Positions 1-8,487 of a stretch of 64,000 nucleotides of DNA are shown here, one piece after another. The position numbers and the translations under genes were made by a program. Source of the DNA: Maribellus comscasis (GTDB taxonomy: Bacteria > Bacteroidota > Bacteroidia > Bacteroidales > Prolixibacteraceae). Each line of letters begins with the position of its first letter. Position 1 is the first letter of the stretch. The stretch is taken from positions 2,480,001-2,544,000 of the forward strand of contig NZ_CP046401.1 in assembly GCF_009762775.1 (NCBI RefSeq). The letters are read 5' to 3'. The notes under the pieces are model-generated. The model was not told the DNA's origin and did not search any database. It worked only from the letters and a program-made list of their open reading frames with translations.

Positions 1-581
1 CCCATTTGGAGTTTACAGTTCAAATTTTCATACAGCCACAAAAAATCGTAGCCTTGCACAAGCTGGTAAGTAAACTCCGTAAACGACATTCCTGTTTTTG
101 ATTCGGCACTCAAACGTTTTTTTACCGAATCTTTTGCCATCATATAATTAACAGTGATATGTTTTCCAACGTCGCGAATAAATTCAAGAAATGAAAACGT
201 TTTCATCCAGTCGTAATTATTCACCATTACAGCTTCATTTTCTGCACCGGAATCAAAATCGAGAAATTTTGAAAGTTGTTTTTTTATCCCCTCCAGATTT
301 TTATTCAGAATCTCTTCATTCAACAGGTTTCTTTCCTGCGATTTTCCCGAAGGATCGCCGATCATTCCTGTTGCACCACCAACCAGGGCTACCGGTTTAT
401 GGCCCGCCAACTGGAATCTTTTGAGCAACATGATTTGAGCAAAACTCCCCACATGTAATGAATCCGCAGTTGGATCGAAACCAATGTAGGCAGCGGTCAT
501 TTCTTTCTTTAATTGTTCATCTGTTCCCGGCATCATATCGTGTAACATGCCCCGCCACTGGAGATCTTCAACAAAATTCAT
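1..581 (-). CDS. tyrS: Tyrosyl-tRNA synthetase, N-terminal part (runs off the left edge)
   Basis: The minus strand is open from an ATG at 581 to the window edge, giving 193 residues starting [19 protein letters not shown]. The segment [14 protein letters not shown] carries the class I HIGH-type ATP-binding signature in its usual TyrRS form ([10 protein letters not shown]), followed by the tyrosine-pocket region [13 protein letters not shown]. The enzyme charges tRNA-Tyr in the cytoplasm. The C-terminal half, with the KMSKS loop and the S4-like tRNA-binding domain, lies outside the window. Recognition of the family is firm; the gene is incomplete only because of the edge. Confidence 0.95.
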   Translation of the reverse strand, partial: MNFVEDLQWRGMLHDMMPGTDEQLKKEMTAAYIGFDPTADSLHVGSFAQIMLLKRFQLAGHKPVALVGGATGMIGDPSGKSQERNLLNEEILNKNLEGIKKQLSKFLDFDSGAENEAVMVNNYDWMKTFSFLEFIRDVGKHITVNYMMAKDSVKKRLSAESKTGMSFTEFTYQLVQGYDFLWLYENLNCKLQM

Positions 582-672
582 GAAAATATTTTTTTAAAAA
601 TTTGCGCAAAGATATAAAATGCTGGCTGTTATTCTGATGGTTTGTACAGAAAAACGGAAGTTCTTCGCAAAA

Positions 673-1746
673 TCACACCAGACTTAAAGCATTCATAAAA
701 ACAATTCCTACCACAATCCAGAATACGGTATTGTATATCATCGAAATTCCAAGAAATTTAACCAGCACCTTACCCAAATTCTGACCATAGAATTTTTTTA
801 AAGCCACAATAAAATAAACCGGAAAAGCCAAAAAAAACAGAAAGGTTATTTTTCCTGGAAAATTACTAAACAACATATTCAACAGAATAATTAAAAAGAA
901 GTCGATAAAAAGAAAAGAGTGTAAATGAATAGAAAATATGAGATGCCGGATATAATTTTGATTACGACGGATGTAAAACAACTTTAAAATAAGAGCAAAA
1001 ACAGGCAACAAAAAGAAAAATGCCCACGACATATATTTCAGGACTTTAGCCCAGGCATCTTCAGGCGATCTGCACATTCGAATATACTCCCTGTACCGCG
1101 CCTGTTTTTTCAGGCCGGTTTCTTCACCTAATTTATTCTCAAAATAAACTGCGAGTTTTTCCAGCAACTGCCGGCTACTTTCAGAGTGCCCGGAAAGTCC
1201 ACTGTTTATACCTGAAATTATATTATTTGCCTTGGTCGAATCAATTCCCGGAGTTTCATTTAATTCAGCAATCAAAGAGTCGGCAACAAGCATTGATACT
1301 GAATCCAATCCAACACCATCTTTATTGTTTAGTGATGAATCGAGAATTTTTGTTAAACCGCGATTCGAGTATATCTGAAGAACAAAAAACAGAATAAAAC
1401 TTACAAAAATAAAAATACGAAAAGGCGGCGCATACCTCACTCGTTTGCCTTCAAAAAAATCAGCAGTAAGCCTTCCCGGAAAAAACAACAGCCTGTAAAA
1501 AGTTTTAAAAAAACGCGTGTCAAACGAAAAAAAATCGCCTACAAAGTTAAAAAACACAAACGAAAAAGGTCGGTCAAATTCTTTAACTGCCTGACCACAA
1601 TCGGGACAATAGTGTCCACTAAATTCATTTCCGCAATTTTTACAGGTAACATCTTGATAAATCGCTTCCTGCCCCTTTTTTTTAAACCACTTTCTATAAT
1701 CTGGCCACTTTTTCATTATCATATTTTTCAGAATTCTCCCGGTCAT
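673..1746 (-). CDS. DUF3667 family zinc-ribbon membrane protein
   Basis: A 357-residue protein. A zinc ribbon lies near residues 35-52 (CKNCG ... CPDCG), followed by the conserved DUF3667 stretch (FSFDTRFFKTFYRLLFFPG, then GKRVRYAPPFRIF) and about five hydrophobic segments, one near residue 110 and four in the C-terminal third. Function is unknown; members are inner-membrane proteins common in Bacteroidota. The first ATG overlaps the upstream cvpA-like gene by 53 bp. ATGs at residues 9 and 11 would reduce the overlap to about 20-30 bp, so the exact start is uncertain. Confidence 0.8.
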   Translation of the reverse strand: MTGRILKNMIMKKWPDYRKWFKKKGQEAIYQDVTCKNCGNEFSGHYCPDCGQAVKEFDRPFSFVFFNFVGDFFSFDTRFFKTFYRLLFFPGRLTADFFEGKRVRYAPPFRIFIFVSFILFFVLQIYSNRGLTKILDSSLNNKDGVGLDSVSMLVADSLIAELNETPGIDSTKANNIISGINSGLSGHSESSRQLLEKLAVYFENKLGEETGLKKQARYREYIRMCRSPEDAWAKVLKYMSWAFFFLLPVFALILKLFYIRRNQNYIRHLIFSIHLHSFLFIDFFLIILLNMLFSNFPGKITFLFFLAFPVYFIVALKKFYGQNLGKVLVKFLGISMIYNTVFWIVVGIVFMNALSLV

Positions 1747-2227
1747 CCCAAATATTTAGAAAAGGGAATATTGAAGGAGCGAAACTTCGTATTGGCTCGT
1801 ATAGTCGTGACTCTGCTTTTGCTTCCCTGGAAAGGATTTCAATATCGTCGTCAACTTTATCGAAAACGACAAGAATAATGCTTAAAATCAGAGCCGACTT
1901 CAAAATCCCAAAAACGAGTCCTGCGAGGCGGTTAACAAATCCAAGCATTACTGTGTCAACCAGTTTATTTACTACATTCCCGACTATGTGAACTAAAATT
2001 ACAATTACCACAAATGTTACTACAAACGATATAATGTTCAGATGTTCGGTTTGCAGGTTAAAATTATCAATCAAAAACTCTGATGTTATATCGGAGAATT
2101 CAATGGCTCCCCAAATTCCCAGAATTAATGCAGCAAGCGAAGCCAACTCTGCAATTAAACCTTTTCGGAAACCACCAATTGCAGAAAATAGAAGCAATAA
2201 TCCTAATATAATATCGATATAGTTCAT
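1694..2227 (-). CDS. CvpA family membrane protein
   Basis: A 177-residue protein. It opens MNYIDIILGLLLLFSAIGG and has the family's GFRKGLIAELASL motif, then three more hydrophobic helices and a short polar tail. CvpA proteins are small inner-membrane proteins first linked to colicin V production; in Bacteroidota their role is unproven, with envelope or cell-division functions proposed. The 3' end overlaps the start of the DUF3667 gene, so the two are probably co-transcribed. Confidence 0.85.
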   Translation of the reverse strand: MNYIDIILGLLLLFSAIGGFRKGLIAELASLAALILGIWGAIEFSDITSEFLIDNFNLQTEHLNIISFVVTFVVIVILVHIVGNVVNKLVDTVMLGFVNRLAGLVFGILKSALILSIILVVFDKVDDDIEILSREAKAESRLYEPIRSFAPSIFPFLNIWDDRENSEKYDNEKVARL

Positions 2228-2411
2228 TTTGGTTATTAATTAATGGTTGTAAAAATATGAATTCGGTGCAATTAAAAAAAAATAAAACTCCGGAGAATAC
2301 TCCAAACGACCCAAACACTTCACTGAGAATCAGAGCATAAATCCCAAAACACTTCAGAATATGAACGATTTACTATCCAAAATATTTTTTCCCTGACAGT
2401 GAATAATAATA

Positions 2412-2419
2412 TATATTTA
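2412..2419 (+). promoter_or_regulatory. Candidate -7 box of a Bacteroidota promoter
   Basis: TATATTTA matches TAnnTTTG at seven of eight positions and lies 31-38 bp upstream of the ATG at 2450. A T-rich tract near 2385-2390 sits where the -33 element would be, but there is no clear TTTG. It also argues against starting the downstream gene at the in-frame ATG at 2399, which lies upstream of this box. Confidence 0.35.
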
Positions 2420-2449
2420 CACTTGAATTTGAAAATTGAAAACAGACAA

Positions 2450-3964
2450 ATGCCTTTACTCAATTCTGTAATCTCCTGGTTTAATATCAAAAGGATATAC
2501 CAGATCCAATTATACCGGGAACATCCCATCGAGATTCAAAATGAATCTCTTTTTAGTCTGCTAAACAGCGCCAAACGCACCGAGTGGGGCAAAAATCATT
2601 CATTTTCCGAGATTTCTTCTATTAAGGAATTTCAACAGGCAGTTCCCCTCCAGACATATAACGACGTAAAACCATATATTAACAGGTTACGCGAAGGTGA
2701 GAAGGATTTACTTTGGCCCGGAGAGGTGAAATGGTTTGCCAAATCATCGGGGACAACCAGCGACAAAAGCAAATTTATTCCCGTAACAAAAGATGCACTG
2801 GAGGACTGTCACTTGTTAGGTCCGCGCGATGTTTTTGCACTCTATATCAGAAACTACCCGGAAACAAAAGTTTTATTTGGAAAAACACTTATTTTGGGTG
2901 GAAGCCATCGTATAAATAATTTAAGCAACAACTCTTATTACGGCGATCTTTCAGCTATTTTAATCGAAAATGTTCCTTTTTGGACTGACTTTATCCGGAT
3001 TCCTCCGGCAGAAATCGCATTAATTGAAGAGTTTGAAGAAAAAATTGAAAAAATAATTGAAACTACTCTCGACCAGAATGTAACATCGTTCGCCGGAGTT
3101 CCGTCGTGGTATCTGGTGTTAATGAAACGTGTTTTGGAAAAAACAGGTAAAAACAATATCCTCGAAGTTTGGCCCAACCTGGAAGTATTTTCCCATGGAG
3201 GAGTTAATTTTGAACCCTACCGGGAACAATATAAAAAGCTGATTCCTTCTGAAAACATGCATTATATGGAAACCTACAATGCATCGGAAGGTTTTTTTGG
3301 AATCCAGGATAATCCGCATCGCGACGACATGCTGCTCATGCTCGATTATGGTGTATTTTATGAATTTATTCCAATGAAAGACTGGGGAAAGGAAAATCCA
3401 CGTGTACTGCCACTGGAAGAAGTTGAGCTAAATGAAAATTATGCGATGGTAATTTCGACCAATGCCGGGCTTTGGAGGTACATTATTGGCGACACTGTAA
3501 AATTTACCTGTAAATACCCCTTTAAATTTAAAATTACAGGGCGCACCAAACATTTTATTAATGCTTTTGGCGAGGAGGTTATAATAGACAATGCGGAGAA
3601 TGCGTTAAAAATAGCCTGTAATCATACCGGTGCTATTGTCAACGAATATACTGCTGGTCCGGTATTTATGGATGATAACCAAAAAGGAGCCCACCAATGG
3701 ATTATTGAATTTGAAAAAGAACCTGATGAACTGGAACATTTTATTAACGTTTTAGATAACTCCTTACAAACCCTAAATTCCGATTACGAAGCCAAACGCC
3801 ATAAAAACATGACACTGGAAAGGCTCCATTTAAATGTGGCCCCACCGGGAACTTTTTATCGGTGGATGAAAAACCGGGGGAAAGTTGGGGGACAAAACAA
3901 AATACCCCGGCTCTCAAACGACAGGAGATATCTGGATGGACTTTTAAAATTAATTCAGAAATAA
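2450..3964 (+). CDS. GH3 auxin-responsive promoter family protein (acyl-acid amido synthetase-like)
   Basis: A 504-residue protein from the ATG at 2450 (MPLLNSVISWF), the usual start for bacterial GH3 homologues. An upstream ATG at 2399 would precede the likely promoter. The ATP/AMP-binding motif AKSSGTTSDKSKFIPV lies about 90-100 residues in, and the later YNASEGFFGIQ and LWRYIIGDTVKFT segments are typical of the ANL-type GH3 fold. Plant relatives conjugate amino acids to acyl acids. The bacterial substrate is unknown. It is followed closely by the deoxynucleoside kinase gene, 41 bp away, suggesting an operon. Confidence 0.88.
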   Translation: MPLLNSVISWFNIKRIYQIQLYREHPIEIQNESLFSLLNSAKRTEWGKNHSFSEISSIKEFQQAVPLQTYNDVKPYINRLREGEKDLLWPGEVKWFAKSSGTTSDKSKFIPVTKDALEDCHLLGPRDVFALYIRNYPETKVLFGKTLILGGSHRINNLSNNSYYGDLSAILIENVPFWTDFIRIPPAEIALIEEFEEKIEKIIETTLDQNVTSFAGVPSWYLVLMKRVLEKTGKNNILEVWPNLEVFSHGGVNFEPYREQYKKLIPSENMHYMETYNASEGFFGIQDNPHRDDMLLMLDYGVFYEFIPMKDWGKENPRVLPLEEVELNENYAMVISTNAGLWRYIIGDTVKFTCKYPFKFKITGRTKHFINAFGEEVIIDNAENALKIACNHTGAIVNEYTAGPVFMDDNQKGAHQWIIEFEKEPDELEHFINVLDNSLQTLNSDYEAKRHKNMTLERLHLNVAPPGTFYRWMKNRGKVGGQNKIPRLSNDRRYLDGLLKLIQK

Positions 3965-4005
3965 AACCAGAATTTTGTACTTTAGAAATCAAAACTTTTA
4001 ATCAT

Positions 4006-4620
4006 ATGCATATTGCTGTAGCTGGAAATATCGGAGCCGGAAAAACAACATTGAGTGAGTTACTGGCCAAACATTACAAATGGACACCTCATTACGAAGA
4101 TGTAGACGAAAATCCATATCTGAATGATTTTTATAACGACATGCAACGCTGGTCGTTCAACCTTCAGATTTATTTCCTGAATTCACGTTTTAAACAAATT
4201 ATTGATATACGGAAATCAGGAAAAACCATTATCCAGGACAGAACGATTTATGAAGATGCGGAAATTTTCGCGCCCAACCTGCACAGCATGGGTTTAATGA
4301 GTACCCGCGACTTTACGAATTACAAAACATTATTTGATTTGATGGTGAGTCTGATTCAGCCACCCGATTTGCTCATTTATCTTCGGGCATCAATCCCGAC
4401 ACTCGTTAACCAAATTCAAAAACGCGGACGCGAATACGAAAATTCAATCCGCCTCGACTATCTGAAACAGCTAAACGAGCGTTATGAAACCTGGATAAAA
4501 AGCTACACTATGGCGAAGCTTTTGGTAGTGAACGTCGATGATCTCGATTTTACTGTAAATCCGGAAGATTTAAGTTTTATAATCGACAAAATCGACGCTC
4601 AAATCCACGGGCTTTTTTAA
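4006..4620 (+). CDS. Deoxynucleoside kinase family protein
   Basis: The ATG at 4006 gives 204 residues, the normal size of bacterial dNKs, and puts the P-loop GNIGAGKTTL at residues 8-17. Starting further upstream would add a tail that overlaps the GH3 gene. Family marks include ENPYLNDFY, RSIYEDAEIF-like text (here RTIYEDAEIF) and the lid segment QKRGREYENSIRLDYL. The enzyme phosphorylates deoxynucleosides for salvage, using ATP; the preferred base cannot be read from sequence. The 3' end overlaps the convergent PfkB kinase gene by 4 bp. Confidence 0.9.
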   Translation: MHIAVAGNIGAGKTTLSELLAKHYKWTPHYEDVDENPYLNDFYNDMQRWSFNLQIYFLNSRFKQIIDIRKSGKTIIQDRTIYEDAEIFAPNLHSMGLMSTRDFTNYKTLFDLMVSLIQPPDLLIYLRASIPTLVNQIQKRGREYENSIRLDYLKQLNERYETWIKSYTMAKLLVVNVDDLDFTVNPEDLSFIIDKIDAQIHGLF

Positions 4621-5612
4621 TTCATTTCCCGAATTTTTTTGTTGATTTCATCCCAGGTTGCGTCAGGAAGGTTTGGTCCCCAAACCTCAACAACTTTACC
4701 GGCAACCATCGAAGCAATATTTCCGCATTTCTCCAGCGGAAATCCCTGGGTTAATCCGTATAAAAATCCGGCGGCGTAACTGTCTCCGGCACCGGTTGTA
4801 TCAATTGCTTTTGCCGGAATACCATGAATTTTAATCTTTTCATTCCCCTTTTTTACAAATGAGCCTTCCTTGCCTACTTTTACAACCGCCAGGTCGCATA
4901 TTTCTGCAATTTCTTCCAATGCTTCCTCCGGTGATTTTCCGGTTAAAGCAAGTGCTTCTTCTTCGTTTGCAAAAACAATATCAACCTTGTCAGTAATCAG
5001 TTCTTTTAGAAAATCCAGATTGGCTTCAACAACATTATAACTCGCTAAATCAATTGCAGTAGTCAAACCTTGCGCTTTAGCCATTTCAAATCCCGTTTTT
5101 ATCAAATCATGATTTTGTACAAGATAACCTTCCATATAAAAATAGCGATACCCTTTTAACAAGGAAGAATCCAAGTCAGACGGCAATAATTCAGCAGCAG
5201 CTCCCAAATAAGTAGCCATAGTTCTTTCAGAATCTTTACTGATAAGTCCCATCACTCTTCCTGTATCTTTTTCGCTCAAAGCCATGTGGGTTTTTATTCC
5301 TTTTTTGGTAAACTCATCTTTAAAGATTTTCCCCAGCTCATCATCACCTGTTTTCCCAATGTATCCTCCATTTCCGCCCAATGACGCAAGACAGCGCATT
5401 GTGTTGGCAGCGGACCCACCGTTTGTAACTTCTTTTTTATTATTTAATGTAGCGTTAAAAATATTCTGGGAGAGTTCGGCATCCACCAAAGTCATACTAC
5501 CTCGCGGTAATCCAAAAGTCTGTAGTAAAGAATCGTCCTCAACTTGTGTAATAATATCCATTAATGCATTCCCAATACCAAGCACTGCCGGCGTGTTGTT
5601 TGATTTAATCAT
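4617..5612 (-). CDS. PfkB family carbohydrate kinase (adenosine kinase-like)
   Basis: A 331-residue ribokinase-fold enzyme. It has the N-terminal GIGNALMDI, the glycine pair NGGSAANTM that contacts the sugar, and the PfkB signature 2 DTTGAGDSYAAGF with the catalytic Asp in the C-terminal third. The closest remembered relatives are the adenosine/ribokinase-like kinases annotated as adenosine kinase in Bacteroidota; the true acceptor (nucleoside or sugar) is inference. The gene is convergent with the deoxynucleoside kinase and faces away from the tRNA gene. Confidence 0.88.
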   Translation of the reverse strand: MIKSNNTPAVLGIGNALMDIITQVEDDSLLQTFGLPRGSMTLVDAELSQNIFNATLNNKKEVTNGGSAANTMRCLASLGGNGGYIGKTGDDELGKIFKDEFTKKGIKTHMALSEKDTGRVMGLISKDSERTMATYLGAAAELLPSDLDSSLLKGYRYFYMEGYLVQNHDLIKTGFEMAKAQGLTTAIDLASYNVVEANLDFLKELITDKVDIVFANEEEALALTGKSPEEALEEIAEICDLAVVKVGKEGSFVKKGNEKIKIHGIPAKAIDTTGAGDSYAAGFLYGLTQGFPLEKCGNIASMVAGKVVEVWGPNLPDATWDEINKKIREMN

Positions 5613-5723
5613 AAATTTCGTTTTTCAGAATTTTTTGTAAAAATATTTTTTCTTTTCGGAAAAGCTATTATTTTTGCATCGCTTTAAGAAAAACAAAAGA
5701 GTTTTTTAAAAGTTGAAATAAAT

Positions 5724-5800
5724 TCCCTAGTAGCTCAGTTGGTTAGAGCGGCGGACTGTTAATCCGTAGGTCGTAGGTTCAAGTCCTACCTGGGGAGCCA
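5724..5800 (+). tRNA. tRNA-Asn (anticodon GTT)
   Basis: A 77-nt cloverleaf with encoded CCA. The acceptor stem TCCCTAG pairs with CTGGGGA, the D arm contains AGCTCAGTTGGTTAGAGC, the anticodon loop is CTGTTAA (anticodon GTT), and the T arm is GTAGG-TTCAAGT-CCTAC. It is intact. Its 3' end is the insertion target of the island that follows, since the last 15 bases (CTACCTGGGGAGCCA) are repeated at 17204. Confidence 0.97.
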
Positions 5801-6009
5801 GTACAAAAAGACAAAAACTGTCAAATGGTGAAAAACCGTGTAAGTCAGATACTTGCACGGTTTTTTATTTTTTGGTGAATGCCATAAAAAGACCCAAAAA
5901 TGCCACTTTTAGGCCCGTTTTGGTTACAATTTGGTTACAGAAGAAATTTTAAAGTTTCCTGTAACCATTTCGAAAGTCTTCATAAGTCTCTGGATTGTCG
6001 CATTTTGAC
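5786..6009 (+). repeat. Direct repeat copy A: tRNA-Asn 3' end plus island left end (att site)
   Basis: This 224-bp block begins with the last 15 bases of tRNA-Asn. It recurs nearly identically at 17204-17429, and a shorter, more diverged copy lies at 20144-20289. It contains a hairpin terminator (5831-5865) and three copies of a GGTTACA-type motif: 5922-5928, 5933-5940, and inverted CTGTAACC at 5959-5966. These could be integrase arm sites. An integrase gene starts 52 bp further on. Repeats with tRNA 3' ends are the standard footprint of tyrosine-recombinase integration. Confidence 0.85.
5831..5865 (+). terminator. Rho-independent terminator after tRNA-Asn
   Basis: AAAAACCGTG pairs with CACGGTTTTT over 10 bp with a 15-nt loop, and the 3' arm runs into TTTTTT. 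It lies 31 bp after the tRNA and probably ends its transcript. The same hairpin is carried in repeat copy B (17249-17283). In copy C the stem has acquired a mismatch. Confidence 0.8.
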
Positions 6010-6060
6010 TTCGCTCAAGTAGCTCATTAAAATTAGTTTAAACACCTAAAATTTAGCATT

Positions 6061-6459
6061 ATGAGTTACAGATTTAAGATTTTCTTCTATGCACGCAAAA
6101 ACTACGTTGACGTAAACGGAGAAATAAGCGTAATGATCAGGTTGATGCTGGACGGTCAGAAGGCCCAGTTTAGCTCGCATTTGAAGGTTGATCCGGCCCT
6201 TTGGGATTCAAAATTAAACATAGTAAAAGGTGATTCAACAACAGCCGTTTTAATCAACGAAAAACTCCGTGAAATTAGGATGGAGTTGAACCTACACTAC
6301 AAGGAATTAAAACAACAGGGTATCTATTTTACGGTTGACAAAATAAAGGATGCCTATCTCGGGGTAAAGTCTAAAGTACAAATGTTGCTGGTTGTTTTCC
6401 GGGAACACAACGAAGAGTTAAAACTTCGGATCGTATGCATCATCAGCGTTTCAATTTGA
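6061..6459 (+). pseudogene. Tyrosine recombinase/integrase, truncated to its N-terminal arm-binding domain
   Basis: The ORF is 132 residues, against about 400 for Bacteroidota tyrosine integrases. It starts MSYRFKIFFYARKNYVDVNG and has the arm-type DNA-binding domain (GQKAQFSSHLKVDPALWDSK). It continues through the segment that normally leads into the SAM-like core-binding domain (FREHNEEL) and then breaks. From about 6430 the sequence is the antisense of the neighbouring nucleoside-hydrolase 3' end. The core-binding and catalytic domains with the R-H-R-Y residues are gone, so it cannot recombine DNA. Its place next to att copy A fits the integrase of the island. Confidence 0.88.
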
Positions 6460-7451
6460 TAAGCAAGAGAGTCGGATGGCATTTTTTGCAACAAATACTC
6501 ATGTCTTCCATTTGGATCATCCACCCAACTGTTGCTACCATCGGCATGTGCGATAAACTTTCCTTTTTGCACATCAAAATAAGGGTTAATTCCACGCGCT
6601 GCTACCAAAACGGCTGTCTGATCCCAACTTCTTCTTCCATTTTTGTCGTATTCTCTTTTGGGAATACTAATGGCATACACTTTCCTTACAGGACTTTCCG
6701 GTGCTCCATCTTTAATGAGTCTTAATCCTGTAAGAACCTCAACACCTATTTCAAATCCGCTAAACACTACTTTCCCCGGCCAGTTTTCAATTACATATAC
6801 CGATGAAGCTGAATCTTTCATTACATTGTATTCCTTTCCTTCCGGAAATTTGCCGGCCATTGCCACCCACAATTTTACTTTCTTCGCCACCAAGTCTTTT
6901 CCGTTTAAGGGTGAAAACGAGTCGGGGCCAGACAACAACAAATTTTTCAGGTTGGTTAAAAAACCGACGGTCACTACTGTTACACTTGTGTCAGGCTGTT
7001 CGGCCAGTATTTTACGGTAAACACCAACGGCATCAGGGGCATCAGAAGTTTTTTGATACCGGTGCGGGTAATTTGCCGACAAAGAATCGGACCAATGCAG
7101 CTCTCCGCAATCCTGTGCTACACCTTCAGTTTTTGGAGCCCCGACCGGAAGATTTGGACGCCCAAAATAAGTATTTATGACATCGATACTTGGAACAACT
7201 AACGGACTTACATTTGAAGCTATGGTTGCCAGTATTTCTATTTCATCATTATCGGCCAGGGCATGTATCATTGCCAGGGCGCCAACATCATCATAATCAC
7301 CACCAATATCAGTATCAAAAATTATGTGTGGTTTCTGAAATTTATTTTCCGCCTGTTTTAAGCTCTTTTCTTTTGAATTACATCCCTGAATTAAAATAGC
7401 AGCAATAAAAAAAGAGAGGATAAAACTTGCACTGGTTTTTGTGTAGCTCAT
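6354..7451 (-). CDS. Nucleoside hydrolase family lipoprotein, 3' end damaged
   Basis: A lipoprotein signal ends in LIQGC at about residue 24. The Ca-binding motif of nucleoside hydrolases follows (FDTDIGGDYDD), with the downstream VTVGFLTNLKNLL segment. The family hydrolyses N-glycosidic bonds of ribonucleosides, but members in polysaccharide loci may have other substrates. Homology ends near LMMH at about 6433. The last ~20 residues are read from the antisense of the truncated integrase, so the native stop codon has been lost. It overlaps the next gene upstream by 4 bp, so the two are probably co-expressed. Confidence 0.8.
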   Translation of the reverse strand: MSYTKTSASFILSFFIAAILIQGCNSKEKSLKQAENKFQKPHIIFDTDIGGDYDDVGALAMIHALADNDEIEILATIASNVSPLVVPSIDVINTYFGRPNLPVGAPKTEGVAQDCGELHWSDSLSANYPHRYQKTSDAPDAVGVYRKILAEQPDTSVTVVTVGFLTNLKNLLLSGPDSFSPLNGKDLVAKKVKLWVAMAGKFPEGKEYNVMKDSASSVYVIENWPGKVVFSGFEIGVEVLTGLRLIKDGAPESPVRKVYAISIPKREYDKNGRRSWDQTAVLVAARGINPYFDVQKGKFIAHADGSNSWVDDPNGRHEYLLQKMPSDSLAYQIETLMMHTIRSFNSSLCSRKTTSNICTLDFTPR

Positions 7452-8395
7452 CTTTTTTGAATCAGATCTTTTGATGCTATTTTTGTGAACAGATCCCTGA
7501 AAATAGCATCGCGGTTTAATTCATTCGCCATACGGATAAAATGCCTCCCGTGATCAACGCTGTATGTTACCTGGTCAGTTAAAACGGGACTATGTACCAG
7601 GTTGGTTGAAATCCATGATGAATTAACCAGCCATGCTACAGCCGTCACATCCCAGATCACTTTTGACCATGCTTCTTTCCCGTGACTGTATTCAACTACA
7701 ATGTTGTACAAATAATCCGATAGTTCGTTCTTCCCTTCAAGGTAATATTTCAATTCAGGAATTGTTGTATGAAAATGCGAAACCACAGGCCGGCATGGCA
7801 TAATTACAAATGGTACTCCTGAGTTTAAAACCACCTGTGCAGCCAATACATCCTGTTTCAGATTGAATTCTTTTTGATGCGGCCAGTTCAATCCGTTTCC
7901 CCCCAGCCACACAACTACAATGTTTTTAATAATTTTGGGTTCTATCAATATAGCCGACGCAATATTTGTTATACAACCAACCGGTACCACGTATAAAGGA
8001 TCGTCGGGAGAACTCGCCATTGCCTTTTTTACCAAATCAAGTGCGGCATCGCTCCTCATTGGTTGATTTACATCCTGCAAATAGTTGTCTGAGCCACGAA
8101 AAGCAAAACCTTCAGGCGATTTCCCCATAAGCTTTAACAAACGAAGTATTTCCTGGTAGCTCTTTTCCATTCCATCTCCCGGCCCGTTAGAGCGGCCATT
8201 GTGAAATGGAGCTGCATAAACAGCCTGAAGATCTATCTTTTCTTTTGATAAATAGGCATACGCCAACGCAAATTGGTCATCCACCTCGTTGTAAGTATCG
8301 GTATCCAAAATCATTCTTACTTTCCCGTTAGGTGGAGTTAATTGTTGCAAACGGAAAGGCTTCTTCCAACTTTGGAAAATTCTGACAACTTGCAA
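7448..8395 (-). CDS. Second nucleoside hydrolase-like protein, apparently frameshifted from its signal peptide
   Basis: A 315-residue frame with the metal-binding motif LDTDTYNEVDDQFALAY, then APFHNGRSNGPGDGMEKSY and VVPVGCITNIASA. It is a nucleoside-hydrolase-fold enzyme of the type often found in Bacteroidota carbohydrate loci; the substrate is unknown. The only start near 8395 is a TTG and the frame has no export signal. A complete lipoprotein signal begins in another frame at 8441, so the native gene probably started there and carries a one-base shift, or a sequencing error, between about 8328 and 8395. Confidence 0.75.
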   Translation of the reverse strand: MQVVRIFQSWKKPFRLQQLTPPNGKVRMILDTDTYNEVDDQFALAYAYLSKEKIDLQAVYAAPFHNGRSNGPGDGMEKSYQEILRLLKLMGKSPEGFAFRGSDNYLQDVNQPMRSDAALDLVKKAMASSPDDPLYVVPVGCITNIASAILIEPKIIKNIVVVWLGGNGLNWPHQKEFNLKQDVLAAQVVLNSGVPFVIMPCRPVVSHFHTTIPELKYYLEGKNELSDYLYNIVVEYSHGKEAWSKVIWDVTAVAWLVNSSWISTNLVHSPVLTDQVTYSVDHGRHFIRMANELNRDAIFRDLFTKIASKDLIQKR

Positions 8396-8441
8396 TCAAT
8401 TTTAGTACTATAAAAGAGTTTAATAAAAAATATTTCCTCAT
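8328..8441 (-). pseudogene. Out-of-frame lipoprotein signal peptide of the second nucleoside hydrolase
   Basis: From the ATG at 8441 the frame reads MRKYFLLNSFIVLKLIASC, a charged start, hydrophobic core and IASC lipobox. It continues about 18 residues to a stop at 8328. It overlaps the first ~22 codons of the nucleoside-hydrolase frame in a different phase. Its position and type (lipoprotein, like the neighbouring paralogue) make it the missing 5' end of that gene. Confidence 0.65.
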
Positions 8442-8487
8442 TTGATTTTATAAAAAATAATTTCTAATTCACGTATTGAACAGTTTT

